NCBI GenBank assembly: GCA_947462335.1
Contig: OX381709.1
Coordinates: 39,240,904-39,304,903 of the forward strand
Origin: Harmothoe impar
Lineage: Eukaryota; Annelida; Polychaeta; Phyllodocida; Polynoidae
DNA length: 64,000 bases
Reading direction: 5' to 3'
Shown here: piece by piece, positions 25,786-38,628 of the stretch
Layout: each line of letters opens with the position of its first letter
Position numbering within the stretch: position 1 is the stretch's first letter
Translations under genes and position numbers: made by a program
Notes under the pieces: generated by a model
Seen by the model: only the letters and a program-made list of their open reading frames with translations
Database searches by the model: none
Told to the model about the DNA's origin: nothing

Positions 25786-28700
25786 ATATGGCGCCATATT
25801 GAGCACAGATGATTTCAATTTATGGCAGCTCATAACGTCGTTAATATTTGTCTTATAATTTTTCTAAGAGTACCTACCCCCCCTAAATCGATGTCAAGGA
25901 TTCCAATGAAGCTATCCATTTTTTTCTATCTCGAATGGTTGCTTAGCAACCAGCTCTTCTATATGAAAAATGTCCGATTTTGTGAAAACCATGAAAAATC
26001 ATGATTTTACATGGTATTTTCATGGCTACAATGCAGTGAGAAATAATTATAGCTATATCACAAAATTTTATGTGCATCTTCCCAAAGACCTGTATTTTCT
26101 ATTGCATTTAGGAAATAATGAGAATAGAAATATTTTTTATTTACATTTTTTTCACTTTTAATTGTTGCAAAGTCGTGAGTCTGACCCTAGTGTGTACCGT
26201 TTGATGCAGGTTGAAAAAGGGGCCACCTTATCTAAATTACATTCCCACTTGCCTACTTGCCTTATACCCAAATCCTATGATAATTACAAACATCCCACAC
26301 CAATCACCTTTACAGCTTAGACGAAGCCCACCACCACTCAGACATTTATTCACATACACCCAGGCTTCTAGGCTATTTGCAGACACTGTTGGCTGGGAGT
26401 GTGGGAGTCAGTCCCCTCTTGGTGTTGAGTATAGGTTTGGGTTGCCCCACTGGCAGCGCTAGGAGCAGGTAGGAGTGGGTCAGCAACGTGGTGAGCTGCT
26501 CAATATCTCACTCCCTCCCTCCACCATTTCCATCTCTTATCCCATCCCTTTTCCCATCCCCCCTCCCCCACCTCTAGATTGCACTAACCCTAGTGGGTTC
26601 AGGGACCCCCTCTTGACGTAATATATCGCTCTACCTATGGTTGCCATGGTTACTGGTGTCTGTGAGGGGGGTTCAGTAGCTACTGGGATAGCGGGTGATT
26701 GAGGTGGTAGTTCTCCATTGCCTAGAGTAGCATATGGTATAATAGGATTAGAGTAAGTATAGGCTGGCCCCACTCTCCAGGGAGGGCCGGGTGTTGCCGG
26801 GTTCCCCCCTTTTCGATCAATCAATAGCCAATGGCGGTTTGCCATTGACGAGAGTGCGGGACTGCCGTGGTGTCGGCGCTGGTTTTGGGCAGGCAGGGGC
26901 TTGGGGCGGTCGTGACAGCAGGGTACCGTCTTAAGATCGATAGCCAATACATGACTGGCGATATATTTAGTGCGGGATGATTTCCCATGGCCTCCGGGCT
27001 CAATAGCTATTATCCAGGCGGGTAGGCGGGTAGGCCAGCAGGCAGCAGAGTGTTCCCAACCCGACTGCCTCTTCTCCTGACTTCTCCCCTCCTCTTTCTG
27101 TACGGCTGCTTCTTGTAAAGCTTTGATTTGATTGGGACCGGACCAGGGAGGGCGGAAATGGGATTCGTGGGTTCTTAACAAGCTCTCTGCGTTTGTGGCG
27201 TGTGTAAGGGAGGAGGGAGGGTAGTAGTGGGAGCTCCCGCGCTGGGACTCCTGCCCTGTCCTCCAGGGCGCAGGAGGTGAACTAAGGGCACTACCTCTGG
27301 CCCTGTGACAACACGACCCCAATTCACCCTGTATACCCCTGACTGATAGAACCCAGACCCCCCTGGAGACCCGAGCTGAACCTTTACAAACCCATAACAC
27401 GTCGCCTCATGACAAAGACCGAGATGGATGTTTATCTTCCTTAAAGGGGAATCAGCCACAAAGCCCCCTGACCTTTGCTGCTGGAGTGCTCTGAGGACCC
27501 AGTCAAACATGCCTGCAGCAGATAGCACGGCTGGCAGGGCATGGGGGTCTTCCCCTTGCTCTTCCCATTCCCCGGCGGGCCCTTTTCATTAGTTCCTTCT
27601 TTTGCCCTTGGAGTTTTTACGCCATGATGCGTCAGTGGTCCCCTTTGCCGCCCTGGCGGTGAGGACATAAATAATCAGTAGTTAATGCAATTTTCACGCG
27701 GCGTCCAAAGAAGACAAGTGTCGGCTGCAGGTATTGGCGGGAAAACAGAGTAGGGAAGATTTCTATGGATCCGATCAATGTGTAAATAGGCTAATCCTTC
27801 AGACGCCGAGTGAGCCCTTTAGGATTCACCTACTAGTACAAAAGGCACGGATACATGCACATGTAGAATGAGAAGTTACGTTTGGATGCTGGAAACCCTA
27901 TCAATCTTACGTTGACAAAGTACCAAGAGAATCTATTAAGTTATGGCCGTGATCTAATGGATATACGCCACATGGGCTCCTGGCCCAATATTAGTCAGTG
28001 CAATTTAACTATGATTTGAATCAATGTACAGGACCGGATTGTTTAATGGCCGCTGTTGTGAGAGATATATGATAATCCCCACCCACCTCTAAAAAGAGCC
28101 ATCCTTTTGTAGACCTATGTTCAAACTTGAGTTTAATGAGAACTTTATCTAGCAGTTTCCCTTTCTCCTTGTGGGAGTAGCCAACTCCCACTTGGCTTTT
28201 ATTGCCATGGCCCCAGAGACCTTTTAAACTTACACCAAGCTAATTGGAAATCGAGTCCATCTAGTTGCTGTATTTTGGTAATCTCTCCGTGTCTCACTTT
28301 TCTGAGGCTAATACTACCATGACTCTATTTGTGAAAATTATCATCCCAATATTTTCTTCTTGTTCAATCTCATTCATCAGACTGACAAAAGCCAGATTTA
28401 GCCTTGACAGATCCATTTGCCTGCTGTAGTCAAAGAGGCTTGTTTTTGTCTGTTTGTCCCTGGTGCTGGGTTGTTAGTTGGATGGATACCCGGTGAATGT
28501 TTGATGTACGGTTGTTGTAATATTAACGCTACCACTGTCTGTTCCCCTCTTTCCATGCCAGATGCCATGCCAACATGTGTTGTCAGTTTAAGCTTTATTT
28601 CCTCTTTTGGTTTTCCTGTTCATCTTTGTTTGAAACGTGCAGTCTACAATGTATGGGGGGAGGTGGGCTATCTAAAAATAGTTTAACCGGTGAATGCATT

Positions 28701-31526
28701 TGTCAGAGAGATAATGATGTATTGAAGCCATATAAAATGACCTTGGCATGAGGGAAATGTGGTAAATAGGTTTATCTATTGTAGATGTGGCTTCATGAAG
28801 CTGCTAAGTTCATTGTTGAACGCTGAAGTATTTTGTGAGCGCTCATTAAGGATTCACAAAAGTTAACGTACATTATAGTCTGGGTTAGGACGGCATACTG
28901 TTTATTGCATGATGCAATACTATATTAATTTAAAAAGTAATATATACATAATTTGAAATTAATAACAAAGAAAATAAGAGTCCTTGCTATTAGGTTGATA
29001 ATTCAATGAATTATTATTTATAGCAATGCATCAGAAGCAATTTAGTATAGCTAAAGCTCCTGGTCAAGTTAATTGGCATTTGGCTGTATACATTGGTATT
29101 CCGTTAAGGACGAGTATAGGAGCAGCGTAATTACCTAAGAACATGACACAACCGCCTAATTAATACAGCAGGGAGCCAAGAACCTGAATAGAAATAATAT
29201 TATACCAAGTACCCCAACCCTCCACACCCAGCCTTCAGTCATTCAATGCAGCGACTAATTAATACCTCAGTGACTGGCTGAGTGAGTGAAGTAGTGATGA
29301 GGTGGGGATTCATCCTGCCGAGTCCCTACCTGACAATAGACTGGAGGGGGAGGGTAAGCCCTAACAAGAGGCACTGTTACTGATAGAGTGTAACCAGGCT
29401 ACACTGTCATTAACACTAATTGAAATAACAGGATCTATTGTCTCCTGCTAATAGACGGATCCGAAGGGGCGCCCGGCCCGCGTGTATATAATTACGCAAT
29501 TGCCGAGTAGCGAGGGACGTAATAGGTGGACATTGCTGAGTCTGTGGAGATGGTCTAGCAGGTATTTGTGTGTGGGAACGGGGATGGGGGTGTTTGAGGG
29601 TGATGGCAGAAGGAGATAAGGGTGTGGTATTATGCCATTGTTCCACTTTGGAGACAAGTATTTGTCGTACGCCACATAGATGTGTGCAGTCACGGTTACG
29701 GAACTCTTGATACAATGTAGTTGAGTAGTTATACGGATCACGCTTATAATAATGTCACCATGCTGAGATATTGCTTGTGTGGATATGGATAAGGTGCATG
29801 TTAGGCCGCCCATAGCTAGGCAAGGTCATATTTGTAAATCATGCTAAAGGGACAAGCACTGGATTTGAATTCTCATAAAAAACAAACAAAAAAACTTAAC
29901 TCGGATAACAATGGACAACTGAATTATAGATGAATTCAATGATGCGAAGATGAATGATCATTTCCTTACAAGGATAACAATGTCCTATGAATGACCTTTG
30001 AGAGTAGATAAGACTGAAGCTAGAACAGTCAGCAGAAAAAGTCAATTTGATTTACTCCAGGAAGGAAATGCGCCCACAGTCCGTTAAAATATTCATTAAG
30101 TGGCCTCACTTTTTATATACCAGCAGCAATGTCTCAATACTGATGAGCAATGCTGGGTATGGCTCCCAATGCAGAGACATGGTGTTGGTGGGCTGTATAG
30201 AGGGCTTAACTCACACTCTATATGCCAGTAAGTGCACCGCCGAGGTGTCTGGACTGTATTATACATATAGGATGCTAGCAGGTGTACAATAGCAATATGG
30301 TTTCCTTTATTGCCCATATAGCTTCCTGATTTAATATGACCTATATTCAATGAGAAATAAGTAATATGTCTACTAAGAGCATACTGCGTTTCCACAGAAA
30401 TCCACACCTTTAGACTTATATCTTGTATAAGCATGTATGAAAGAAATGGTCAATTCAGGATACAAGTCCTTAGAGTAGTTGATGTCTGTGGGCGTACCAT
30501 ATAGCTCAGGTGTATTATGTGAGCTGCTCAGGTTCATTATGTGAGTTGCTCAGACAGGTGATTGGCCTTACCCGGTGGGTGGTAAGCAGGTGGAAGTGTC
30601 ACTCTTGTTAATTACATACAGTGCAGTAGGGATGTAGACTCTATCCATTGCTACAAACATGATAGGCCTATGATTACTGTCAATAGTGAACACAAAGGAA
30701 ATGTTGAAAACTCATTTTTAAAAGCTAGTAAGGCTGAATGAGAGGAGGTTAGGAAGTATGGCTAGGGTAGGCATACATGTCAGGATTTGCACATAGAATA
30801 ACGGGTGTGAACTACATTGGCAGGGTGACCGACTAAAGTGAGGTATTTAAGACCAGGTGTTGTGGTAGGATTGAGGTGAGAGTGGGACAACTCTGACAAG
30901 ACTGCCAGAGATGGGGTCGTATTCCTCCTGGGCCTAGACAGCCCTGGAGGGGCAGACAGTGGAAAGGGCCTCCTCCTCCTCCAGGGGCCTGTGTGTCCAG
31001 GGGGTGGGTAGAGTGGGGCTGGATGGTGGCGAGGTATAGCGGGTTGTGGTGATGTGCTAGTGCTGGAGGAGTTGGATCAATACCTATCTAGGTCAGACCC
31101 TAATGGAACAGGGTGTGAGATGTGGAGCCTCCGGGCAGGCCCTGGAGTGGAACAGCAGGGCACGTACACCACCAGGTACTGTGTGTGTATGTGGAGAGGG
31201 GGTACACAGCAGGGTGGGTCATCGACCGGCGGGACCGTGGAGAGGTTATAGGGGGTAGACGTTACAACAGAGGGTACACACGGAAAGTGATGCTAGGTGT
31301 AATGCTCCACGGTGGGGGCCTTCATGGATTGGAAGTAGGTCATGGCAACAGGGCTCCTCCTGGTGCTGCTTAATGCCTCTACCGCTAGGGGTAGTGATGA
31401 TGGTGTCGGTGTCGGCAGTGGAGCCAACAGTGGTGGGAAGTGGTGTTGATGTGGTGGTGGTAGCGGGGGCATATATTATGCAGCAGGCATCTCTATCTCC
31501 CAACCACCAACCCTACACCCACGCCG

Positions 31527-31563
31527 CCTCCTCCTCCTCCTCCTCCTCCTCCTCCTCCTCCTC
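31527..31563. repeat. (CTC)n trinucleotide repeat
   Basis: About twelve CTC units in a row. It would read as poly-Ser or poly-Leu in some frames, but no exon is supported around it. Confidence 0.95.
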
Positions 31564-33495
31564 TCAGAGTCTTGTACTAGACGGCAGGGTTAGGTGACAG
31601 CTGACTAGACGACTGTGAGGGTGAGGGGTGGGGTAGGGGGTTGGAGTAGACAGACAGAGCGTTGTCTGGTCGGGTGTTGGGTTGGGTAGGATGCCTCCTC
31701 CAGGGTGGTGCACGCGTCCTGATAACGGGTAGCAGCCACCCCCTTGATGAGGGCCTGGCGCGTCGATAAAAGGTCTATCATTAAACAGCTATGTTGTACG
31801 TGTGCGTACTACACTCACTCTGTTCTACTACATAGCAGCACTGAGTGAAGCAGCTATACTAGGACTTACCGACATTGCCTCTATCTCTGGCCACAGCTAG
31901 CTCCTGCTTATTCTGCCATCCCCTGTCTTCTACTTGCAAGAAAACTGCTGTAAATCTAGACTGCCGACCTCCACCCTGTACCACAGGTCTATGCATATAT
32001 AGGCATTAGAGGTGAGGAAAGCAAATAGGGGACTTAGGGCCTGTCCAGTGTTTTAGAGGTGGTAAACAAGGGAATATTCGAAAGCACTTTTAAGCAACTC
32101 AAGAAAACTAGCAAAATATTATCTAAGGTATATAGAAATTATAGAAATAAAGAAGTTTTCACATATCAAAGGCCAAAATAAGGCATTTATCAAAGTTTCA
32201 GCCCAAATTGTGCTATATTTAGCATTTTCTGCGATTTCCCCCCATTTTCCATTATTTCATGTATTGGAACACATTAAGATTGCCATAGGCATAAGCAGCC
32301 ATCGTAAAGTCATACTATTCAGACCCTCATTTGTAATCAATAGTAACATGTGCAATTTGTGCAACAGAAAATCAATTTGTAAAACAAATTTGTCATGTCA
32401 CCTTCAGACCAGAGGAGAGTTCTCTAATATGAGTCCTTTACATTGTGATCAGATAACACAGAAGTCACAAGGTTTTGATTTATGAAAAAATTCATTTATT
32501 TAGTTTCAAATTATGACTTCAAAAAGTTACAGAAAACTTTCTTTTCATTGGAATTTAACATTTTTTACACATAATTAATCCCCAATGTGTCCTCTTTACA
32601 TCTAAAATGCAACAACTTCAAAATAAACAAAAAGTTTTCTTTAATGTCCATATTGCCAAATCAAACACACTATTTATTGGGACTTTTTGTAATATTTATC
32701 CAGATATATATCCTGATATACACCATCCACCTATCTCAAGCCACATGGAAGTGAATCTAGTCATGATCAGCATTAAAAGAGCTTTGGTGTGATATCTTTG
32801 GTTACTCTCTACTTTGTATACTTCTCTCACAATATCAAAATTAAAGAATTAGATGGAAAATAACTAGTTTTCAGGTCCCCAATTTGCCTTCCTGACCTCT
32901 AGACTGGTGCACTTGCACCAAACATGTCTTCAAGGGGAGCGGTGTTTTCAGTGTTTTACATGAGGTCAGCACATCTAATTGAGTCAGGTCTATATGCAGG
33001 GCATGTCGGACCGGTCAGCAGGTCCTCACAGCACCCCTCACGACTGTTTAGCCGAGCCCTGGCGCCGCCTGGTGGATCATCCCTGAGGCAGTAACACGGC
33101 TGACGAGCTAAGCTTCCAAATCACCAAATCACTCAACCAAGGGTGCCATGAACACGCCTTGGTACTTTACTCTGTATGTAGCTACTGATTACTATCGTGT
33201 TATGGGCTGTGACATTTGGGGAACGGAGGGACCTTGAAATCAAATAATACAGATATAACTAGAATGCAGGTGGGTAACGTAAGAACTTGGTCATCAGATG
33301 CAGTATATTACCGTTAGACGTGGTGTTATGAAGAGTGACTTTATCATCTGCTTTTGGAAGAATACAAGCGTTTTTGTATCCTGCTTACATCTACCTGTCT
33401 AGCATGCCCGGGGGTGTGAGATCACTTGGTACTTGGGAAAGGACACCATGAGGAAAGACTTCGTGACTTTTACTACTTATTAGACTGCTGGGAAA

Positions 33496-34305
33496 GTGTT
33501 ACCATGTGGGTGCTACTTACACAGTTAACATCGGACTGCTAACATCGCCTTGAGAATGTTACCATGTGGATATACTACTCATACAGCGCCTGGGGAGCGT
33601 TACCATGTGGGTATACTACTTACACAGTGCCTGGGGAGTGTTACCATCGGGTATACTACTTACACAGTGCCTGGTGAGTATTACCATCGGGTATACTACT
33701 TACACAGTGCATGGGGTGTGTTATCATTTGGGTATACTACTTACACAGTGCCTGGGAAGTGTTACAATGTGGGTATACTACTTACACAGTGCCTGGTGAG
33801 TGTTACCATGTGGGTATACTTCTTACACAGCGCTTGGGGAGTGTGGGTATACTGCTTACATAGCACCTGGGAAGTGTTACCATGTGGGTATACTACTTAC
33901 ACAGCGCTTGGGGGTGTTACCATGGTGCCTGGGCAGTGTTACCATGTGGGTATACTACTTACATAGTGCCTGGGGAATGTAACCATGTGGGTATACTACT
34001 TACGCAGTGCCTGGAGAGTGTTACCATGTGGGTATACTTCTTACACAGCGCTTGGGGAGTGTGGGTATACTGCTTACATAGCACCTGGGAAGTGTTACCA
34101 TGTGGGTATACTACTTACACAGCGCTTGGGGGTGTTACCATGGTGCCTGGGCAGTGTTACCATGTGGGTATACTACTTACATAGTGCCTGGGGAATGTAA
34201 CCATGTGGGTATACTACTTACGCAGTGCCTGGAGAGTGTTACCATGTGGGTATACTACTTACATAGCGTCTTGGGAGTGTTACCATGTGGGTATACTACT
34301 TACAT
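33496..34305. repeat. 41-bp minisatellite, about 20 units with a 218-bp higher-order duplication
   Basis: The unit consists of GTGTTACCATGTGGGTATAC, then TACTTACACAGTGCCTGGGG, then A. Units vary in length (some lose 13-20 bases) and by single bases. Positions 33801-34018 and 34019-34236 appear identical base for base, a 218-bp block made of five to six units. Because the unit is not a multiple of three, several frames stay open and yield repeats like WVYYLHSAW. I take these as artefacts, not proteins. Confidence 0.95.
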
Positions 34306-34879
34306 CAGACGGCTTAGACCTCCTGGGGAGTAGAACCATATTTTTGGGTTAACGTCTGTGCCTGTGGATTTCCCATTTGGTTTCACTAGGAGCTGTATGT
34401 GGCAGGGACACAGGTTGGACCTTGCATGGTATCGCTTACACTGTATAAGGGTGAAGACAGTAGAGGAACAGGGTGGGATATCACCATCAACGCCACTCCT
34501 TAAAACTTCTTGCCCTGTCTGACATGAAACTACATATCATGCGCATTATAGGTGCCGATGGTATAGCCTTCCTGGTTGAATAGGGATAAATGGGACAAGG
34601 AAAGGCCCAGGGGCAGGGTGCTATGCCTGAGGTAATTGGATAATGGAAATCGCGACCGGTTTAGCCATTAAGGCGGTGGTCTGGTGATGGGGCCTACTGG
34701 AGAGGCTCACCCTGTGGTCGGTAAGGTACCTAAGACAAGAAAAACTAAATGTGTGTTTCAGTGCTAAAAGGTTGACAAAACAATGAGGCAGGGTAAATTA
34801 TAGTCCAATATATAGCGATTGACAACAATTCAGTCATTCAACGATTCCTGAGTGGTAAAAAAAGATATATGGCATACAT

Positions 34880-34967
34880 AAAAAGGTGTGTTTCAGGCAA
34901 CCCGACCCTAACTAAAAAGGCAGGGTCAATCATGTTTGACCATGTTGTCCGAAACAAACCTTTTTTT
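34880..34967. mobile_element. MITE-like element, family A, short copy
   Basis: The left terminus AAAAGGTGTGTTTCAGGCAA is mirrored at the right by TTGTCCGAAACAAACC plus a T run. The interior TTTGACCATG is shared with the copy at 56681. At about 88 bp it is the most compact copy. A partial, more diverged neighbour may lie at 34741-34800 (TGTGTGTTTCAGTG). Confidence 0.65.
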
Positions 34968-35133
34968 GCAGAGGTAGGAGGCATTTTGCTAGGTAGGGAA
35001 CTGCACCTGGAACACTGCTTAACACTGATGGTTAGGGAGTATATAAGAGAGTATAGGTAGAAGGGATCGGATATCCTCTACGGTGGAACAAAGCGGGAAA
35101 GTATGGATAACGTCTTATAATATACATTTGCTT

Positions 35134-35300
35134 CTAACCCTCCAGGGACGGGATAATGCTCAAGACATAACACCTCAAGGTTTCATTTTCAACGCGGCAT
35201 CGGCGAGTAACTTGCCGAGCAGCATTGGCGATTTACTTACCGGGGGTGCATTCATGCATCCTATTTGAAAAACAACAACGCAGTATGCTGCCCTTTGTCT
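35134..35300. mobile_element. MITE-like element, family B, copy 3 (degenerate)
   Basis: It contains the family-B core words GGCGAGTAACTTGCCG, GGCGATTTACTTACC and TGCATTCATGCA. The right end CAGTATGCTGCCCTTTG matches copy 4. The left end is eroded, so the boundary is approximate. Confidence 0.55.
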
Positions 35301-37270
35301 TTGAGTCGTTGGATATCATAATTGTCCTTGTGTTTAAACTGTCCTTCTGTAGACTATCACCTCTAAGGTCCTGGTTGCGGGACATTAGTGCCAGTGTCTG
35401 GGTCAGCTCAGACACTTTTGACAACCACTGTCTTAGATACATCAACACAGTTCTGAGTTCTACGTCAGTGGGTGTCAGGGCAAGAATCCATGTGACACAG
35501 ATTCCCCATCTACCAGTTATTCCAAGAAAAGACGATGGGGGGGGGGGGGTGTCACGCGGTGCACTTTTTATCACTAAGAATGGTGTCAGAACATAAGGCC
35601 ATTTGATATTGGCGTCACACCTAGATGACTGGAGAATAAAGATGATGTTATAAAGATCATGGTTATATTAGAATATCTACAATTTATTAGACATTTGTCC
35701 AATTGAAGCAAAATTATTAACCCAAACTTTTAATCAACACAGTATTATCAGGGAATATGGGTGGTGGGGGTGTTGGGGGGAGCTAGTATGCACTTATAGC
35801 GTAGATTTGTCTGTTAAAGGCTTAGACATTGCAGTGCCTGTCTGTGGCTTTACTGTCTTAAGTAGTTTAGATGGGGTGGAGAAGGCGCGTGGGCGGGGGC
35901 GTTAATGCATGTGATAAGGTGCTTTAACATTAGATGGCCTTTTGCCTCTAACCTTTGTGTCTGTAAGGGTAAGCAAAGTCGCGTTTACGATGGCATTACT
36001 CTATCTCTGGTGGTGCAGACCTAACAGAATCAAACACACCTACAGAGATTGTGCTATCAATAAGCTACTATACATAGGGAGAAATAACATAGGCTGTGAA
36101 TGTGTCAAAAGTTTTTTTTCTCTTAATTTGGTGTTATATTTTATATGAGCTGTGTGCAAATACACATAAAAATTACATTGGCACTTGACAAAGCCATAAT
36201 GTATTCCTCCTTCCCTTCCCTGCTTTTAAATTACCACACCTTTACTCATTTACTCCTCAGAGCCTCCCCACCCCACCTCCTCTACTCCCCATCCCTCAGA
36301 GTAGCGACACTTCCCCTAATTCGCCGGCCGATTACCTGGCGGTTGGCGTCACGGCGAGCAGATCCGAGTCAATTAGGGAGCTGCTCGTCCACCGGCTGAC
36401 CTCACGTCCAGGCCATTTGTCTTCACGGGTAGGGGACACGGGGAAAGCTATCTGCCTGTCCTTTAAGGCATCTGAGTAAGAAAGGGGTGGCTTGGTTAGT
36501 CAATCGATGTGTCGGTGGGTAGAGGTTGGGATGGGCCTGTATAGTAAGGCTGGGTGATATTTGAAGTGATTACTTAATGACGATAGAACAATGTTGGTAT
36601 GAGCTTTGTAACTAGAAGTATTCCCTAAATTTATATTTCACAATGATTACTTAATCAACAGCCACCGATAAATACACATTCTTGTTAAAATCATGTAATC
36701 TCGGGTCACACCTTTTCAGGCTGGGGATCGTGAATGAGAAAAGTCACAGCAGCTTCTTGGAATCGGCATTTCAATAAATCACCCTAAAAAGTAAACTACA
36801 GATCTGAAATCAAACTCATTCCCTACTGTGCTGTTCTCTGGATGACAATATGCCCCCCTCCGTCCCTTCACCCACCCTACTCACCCGACCTTGTCTGGTC
36901 GATGATTACATTGAACATTTCCAATATTCTCGATATAATGATTATCCTGATGAAAACCCTCCCCTGGTCCTAGTCAGTCAATATTAATTGCATTGTGTTT
37001 TTGTTCCCTAATCCCCTGCCTGATTTAATACTGATTATTATAATTGTGAGCATGTTTTGTGTCCCTAGCTTCCACACTCATTCAGCCAGCAGCTCAAAAG
37101 TAAAGCCCTGAACATTGGCCTGGGTGGGAGGGGAGTAGAGGGGGTACTCAGACAGCCCATTGGTAAAGAACAGGAGTAACTGTTGTTAGTGGGGGTGTCT
37201 GGGCTGAGAGGAATAAATGGTGAGTGGCGATGGTATAAAGTTGCTGACGGTGCATTTTTGTTGGTTGCAG

Positions 37271-37388
37271 CGAGACGATGCGGTTGGATGCCGGGTTGAT
37301 CATAGAGCTGTGGAACAAGGGCATGCTGTGGGACAAACTCATCGGCACCCACTGGCTTCCCCTGATGAGCATCAAACACTCCAACCAG
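37271..37388 (+). CDS. unc13: UNC13 exon: middle of the C2A domain
   Basis: It encodes (x)[18 protein letters not shown], then [20 protein letters not shown], ending in Q. This matches the UNC13 C2A strands around 'RLDxGLxxExWNKGxxWDxxxGTxWxPL', which I know from the family. The acceptor is TTGGTTGCAG at 37270 and the donor is CAG|GTAAGG at 37389. The exon enters after two bases of a codon (its first base C completes a codon, probably TTC for Phe) and leaves on a codon boundary. The preceding exon must therefore end in phase 2 and carry the first C2A strands with the WEQDF-type motif. I could not find it upstream in this window. Calcium-binding aspartates are not a feature of this C2 domain in the family. 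Confidence 0.95.
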
Positions 37389-37821
37389 GTAAGGATCTCT
37401 CAGATAAAACTATAATGTCATATTTATAAAGACGACAAATAAGCGTTATGTAGAATGTCTGCCTCTCTTAATTACCAGATCAGTGAAGGGCTTGTAAAAC
37501 TATCTGGTTCTTGAGGACACTCTGGGGAGAAATAACAACATAGAAAAGGTCCTTATAACTTTAGGGGAATAAGGGAATATAAGAAACAGGTAATGCCTAA
37601 TGACTTTAGAGAAGTAACTCAATATAGACATGTTTGTGGGGCTGGGGTAAGCTTTAATGATTGCTCAGACCTATGATGTATTTTATGTGTAAAGGAAATG
37701 AGCGTTAACCCATTGGGGGATCCAGAGTATACCCATGTTTCTTTGAATCGCCCGACAACGATTATCCCACTAAATTACCGCCAATGGGACTTACATAATT
37801 ATATACCTAATTACGTAGTAA

Positions 37822-37947
37822 TTAAACCACTGCCAGACTCCTTTACTGAGGATAATACGACAGTCAAGGTTGATCACGAGTCGCAGACGAGTGTGGTCGG
37901 CCGTGACTGTCACATTATCCTCAGTAAAGAGGTCTGGAGTGGTTTAA
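37822..37947. mobile_element. near-palindromic TTAA-flanked MITE in an UNC13 intron
   Basis: The arms are about 55 bases each. The left arm has ACCACTGCCAGACTCC, then TTTACTGAGGATAATACGAC. The right arm's reverse complement has ACCACTCCAGACC, then TCTTTACTGAGGATAATGTG. TTAA stands at both outer edges (37822-37825 and 37944-37947), the target-site signature of piggyBac-type elements. The centre around 37885 is only a few bases, so the transcript would fold into one long hairpin. No ORF. It lies about 430 bases after the donor of the preceding exon. Confidence 0.75.
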
Positions 37948-38628
37948 CCAACTCATGCCACACACTGTTGACATTATTTTCACACCTTTTGTACGTCTTA
38001 TACAGTCAGGCAGATTTTTTTGTCTTTCCACCCAAGCGTGGTATAAATGTTATTATGTAGCCATGCTCGCCTTTTATTTAGGCTTTCAATTATTGATTTA
38101 AAGATAGCTTTGTGCTCAAGCATATTCCAAGAACCCAGGCGATGTTGGGATGTAATCTGTGCAGTGTATATACTTCTGTGAGTTGCTCACTGTTATCAGA
38201 GGAGTAGCTCAAAGGTCTATGGTGCTGCCATCTGTCGAGCAGCGGGGGAACCATGTATGGGGAACCCATAGGCTGTGGGTGTGGTATGGTGGCGACATCT
38301 GTTCTCATGCTGTTGCAATGGGAGGAGGAACAACCACGGGGTTTCACGTAGTAGTTAAGACCCCTGTACCCATTCCCTATAACATGTTTTGAAAACACCG
38401 AACCCCCACTTACCATGCATGTGTCAACGCACAGTGTGCCCCGGGCTCCATATAAGGCCATCCCCCCAATATTGCAGGTACAATCAATATTCAATTAAAC
38501 TACCAGCAAACACTAAAATTCTGGTTGTAATAATGTACAATCATGATAAACTCAGCCATAACATAAATACACTTCCCTCACTACTTGTCTGTGCTGCTTA
38601 AACAAAAATTATGCTTAACTATTTACAG

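Larger units (their letters stand above)
22380..33495. other. non-genic stretch with AT-rich and GC-rich islands
   Basis: No spliced gene was recognised. Three parts stand out. An AT-rich island at about 25380-26165 contains a three-fold TCCGTTACGCG repeat at 25753-25785, followed by the palindrome GCCATATGGC. A GC-rich interval at about 26540-27670 stays open on the minus strand for 287 codons. A second AT-rich patch lies at about 32040-32880. GAGCTGCTC occurs at 26493 and 30521. A near-match to an RFX X-box (GGTTGCCATGGTTAC) lies at 26639-26653. It may be a distal promoter region or an upstream intron of UNC13, but nothing here shows transcription. Confidence 0.45.
34306..37270. other. non-genic stretch immediately upstream of the first recognised UNC13 exon
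   Basis: It holds two mobile-element copies (34880-34967 and about 35134-35300) and a 13-base G run (35537-35549). One GAGCTGCTC lies at 36378. The first exon's acceptor needs a polypyrimidine tract and AG just left of 37271; the sequence there (TTTTTGTTGGTTGCAG) fits. The upstream C2A exon expected from the protein was not found here. Confidence 0.5.

Noticed and set aside
33550..34333. Several overlapping ORFs encoding repeats like WVYYLHSAW
   Set aside because: They are translations of the 41-bp minisatellite. The unit length is not a multiple of three and multiple frames are open at once, so protein-level selection is unlikely.
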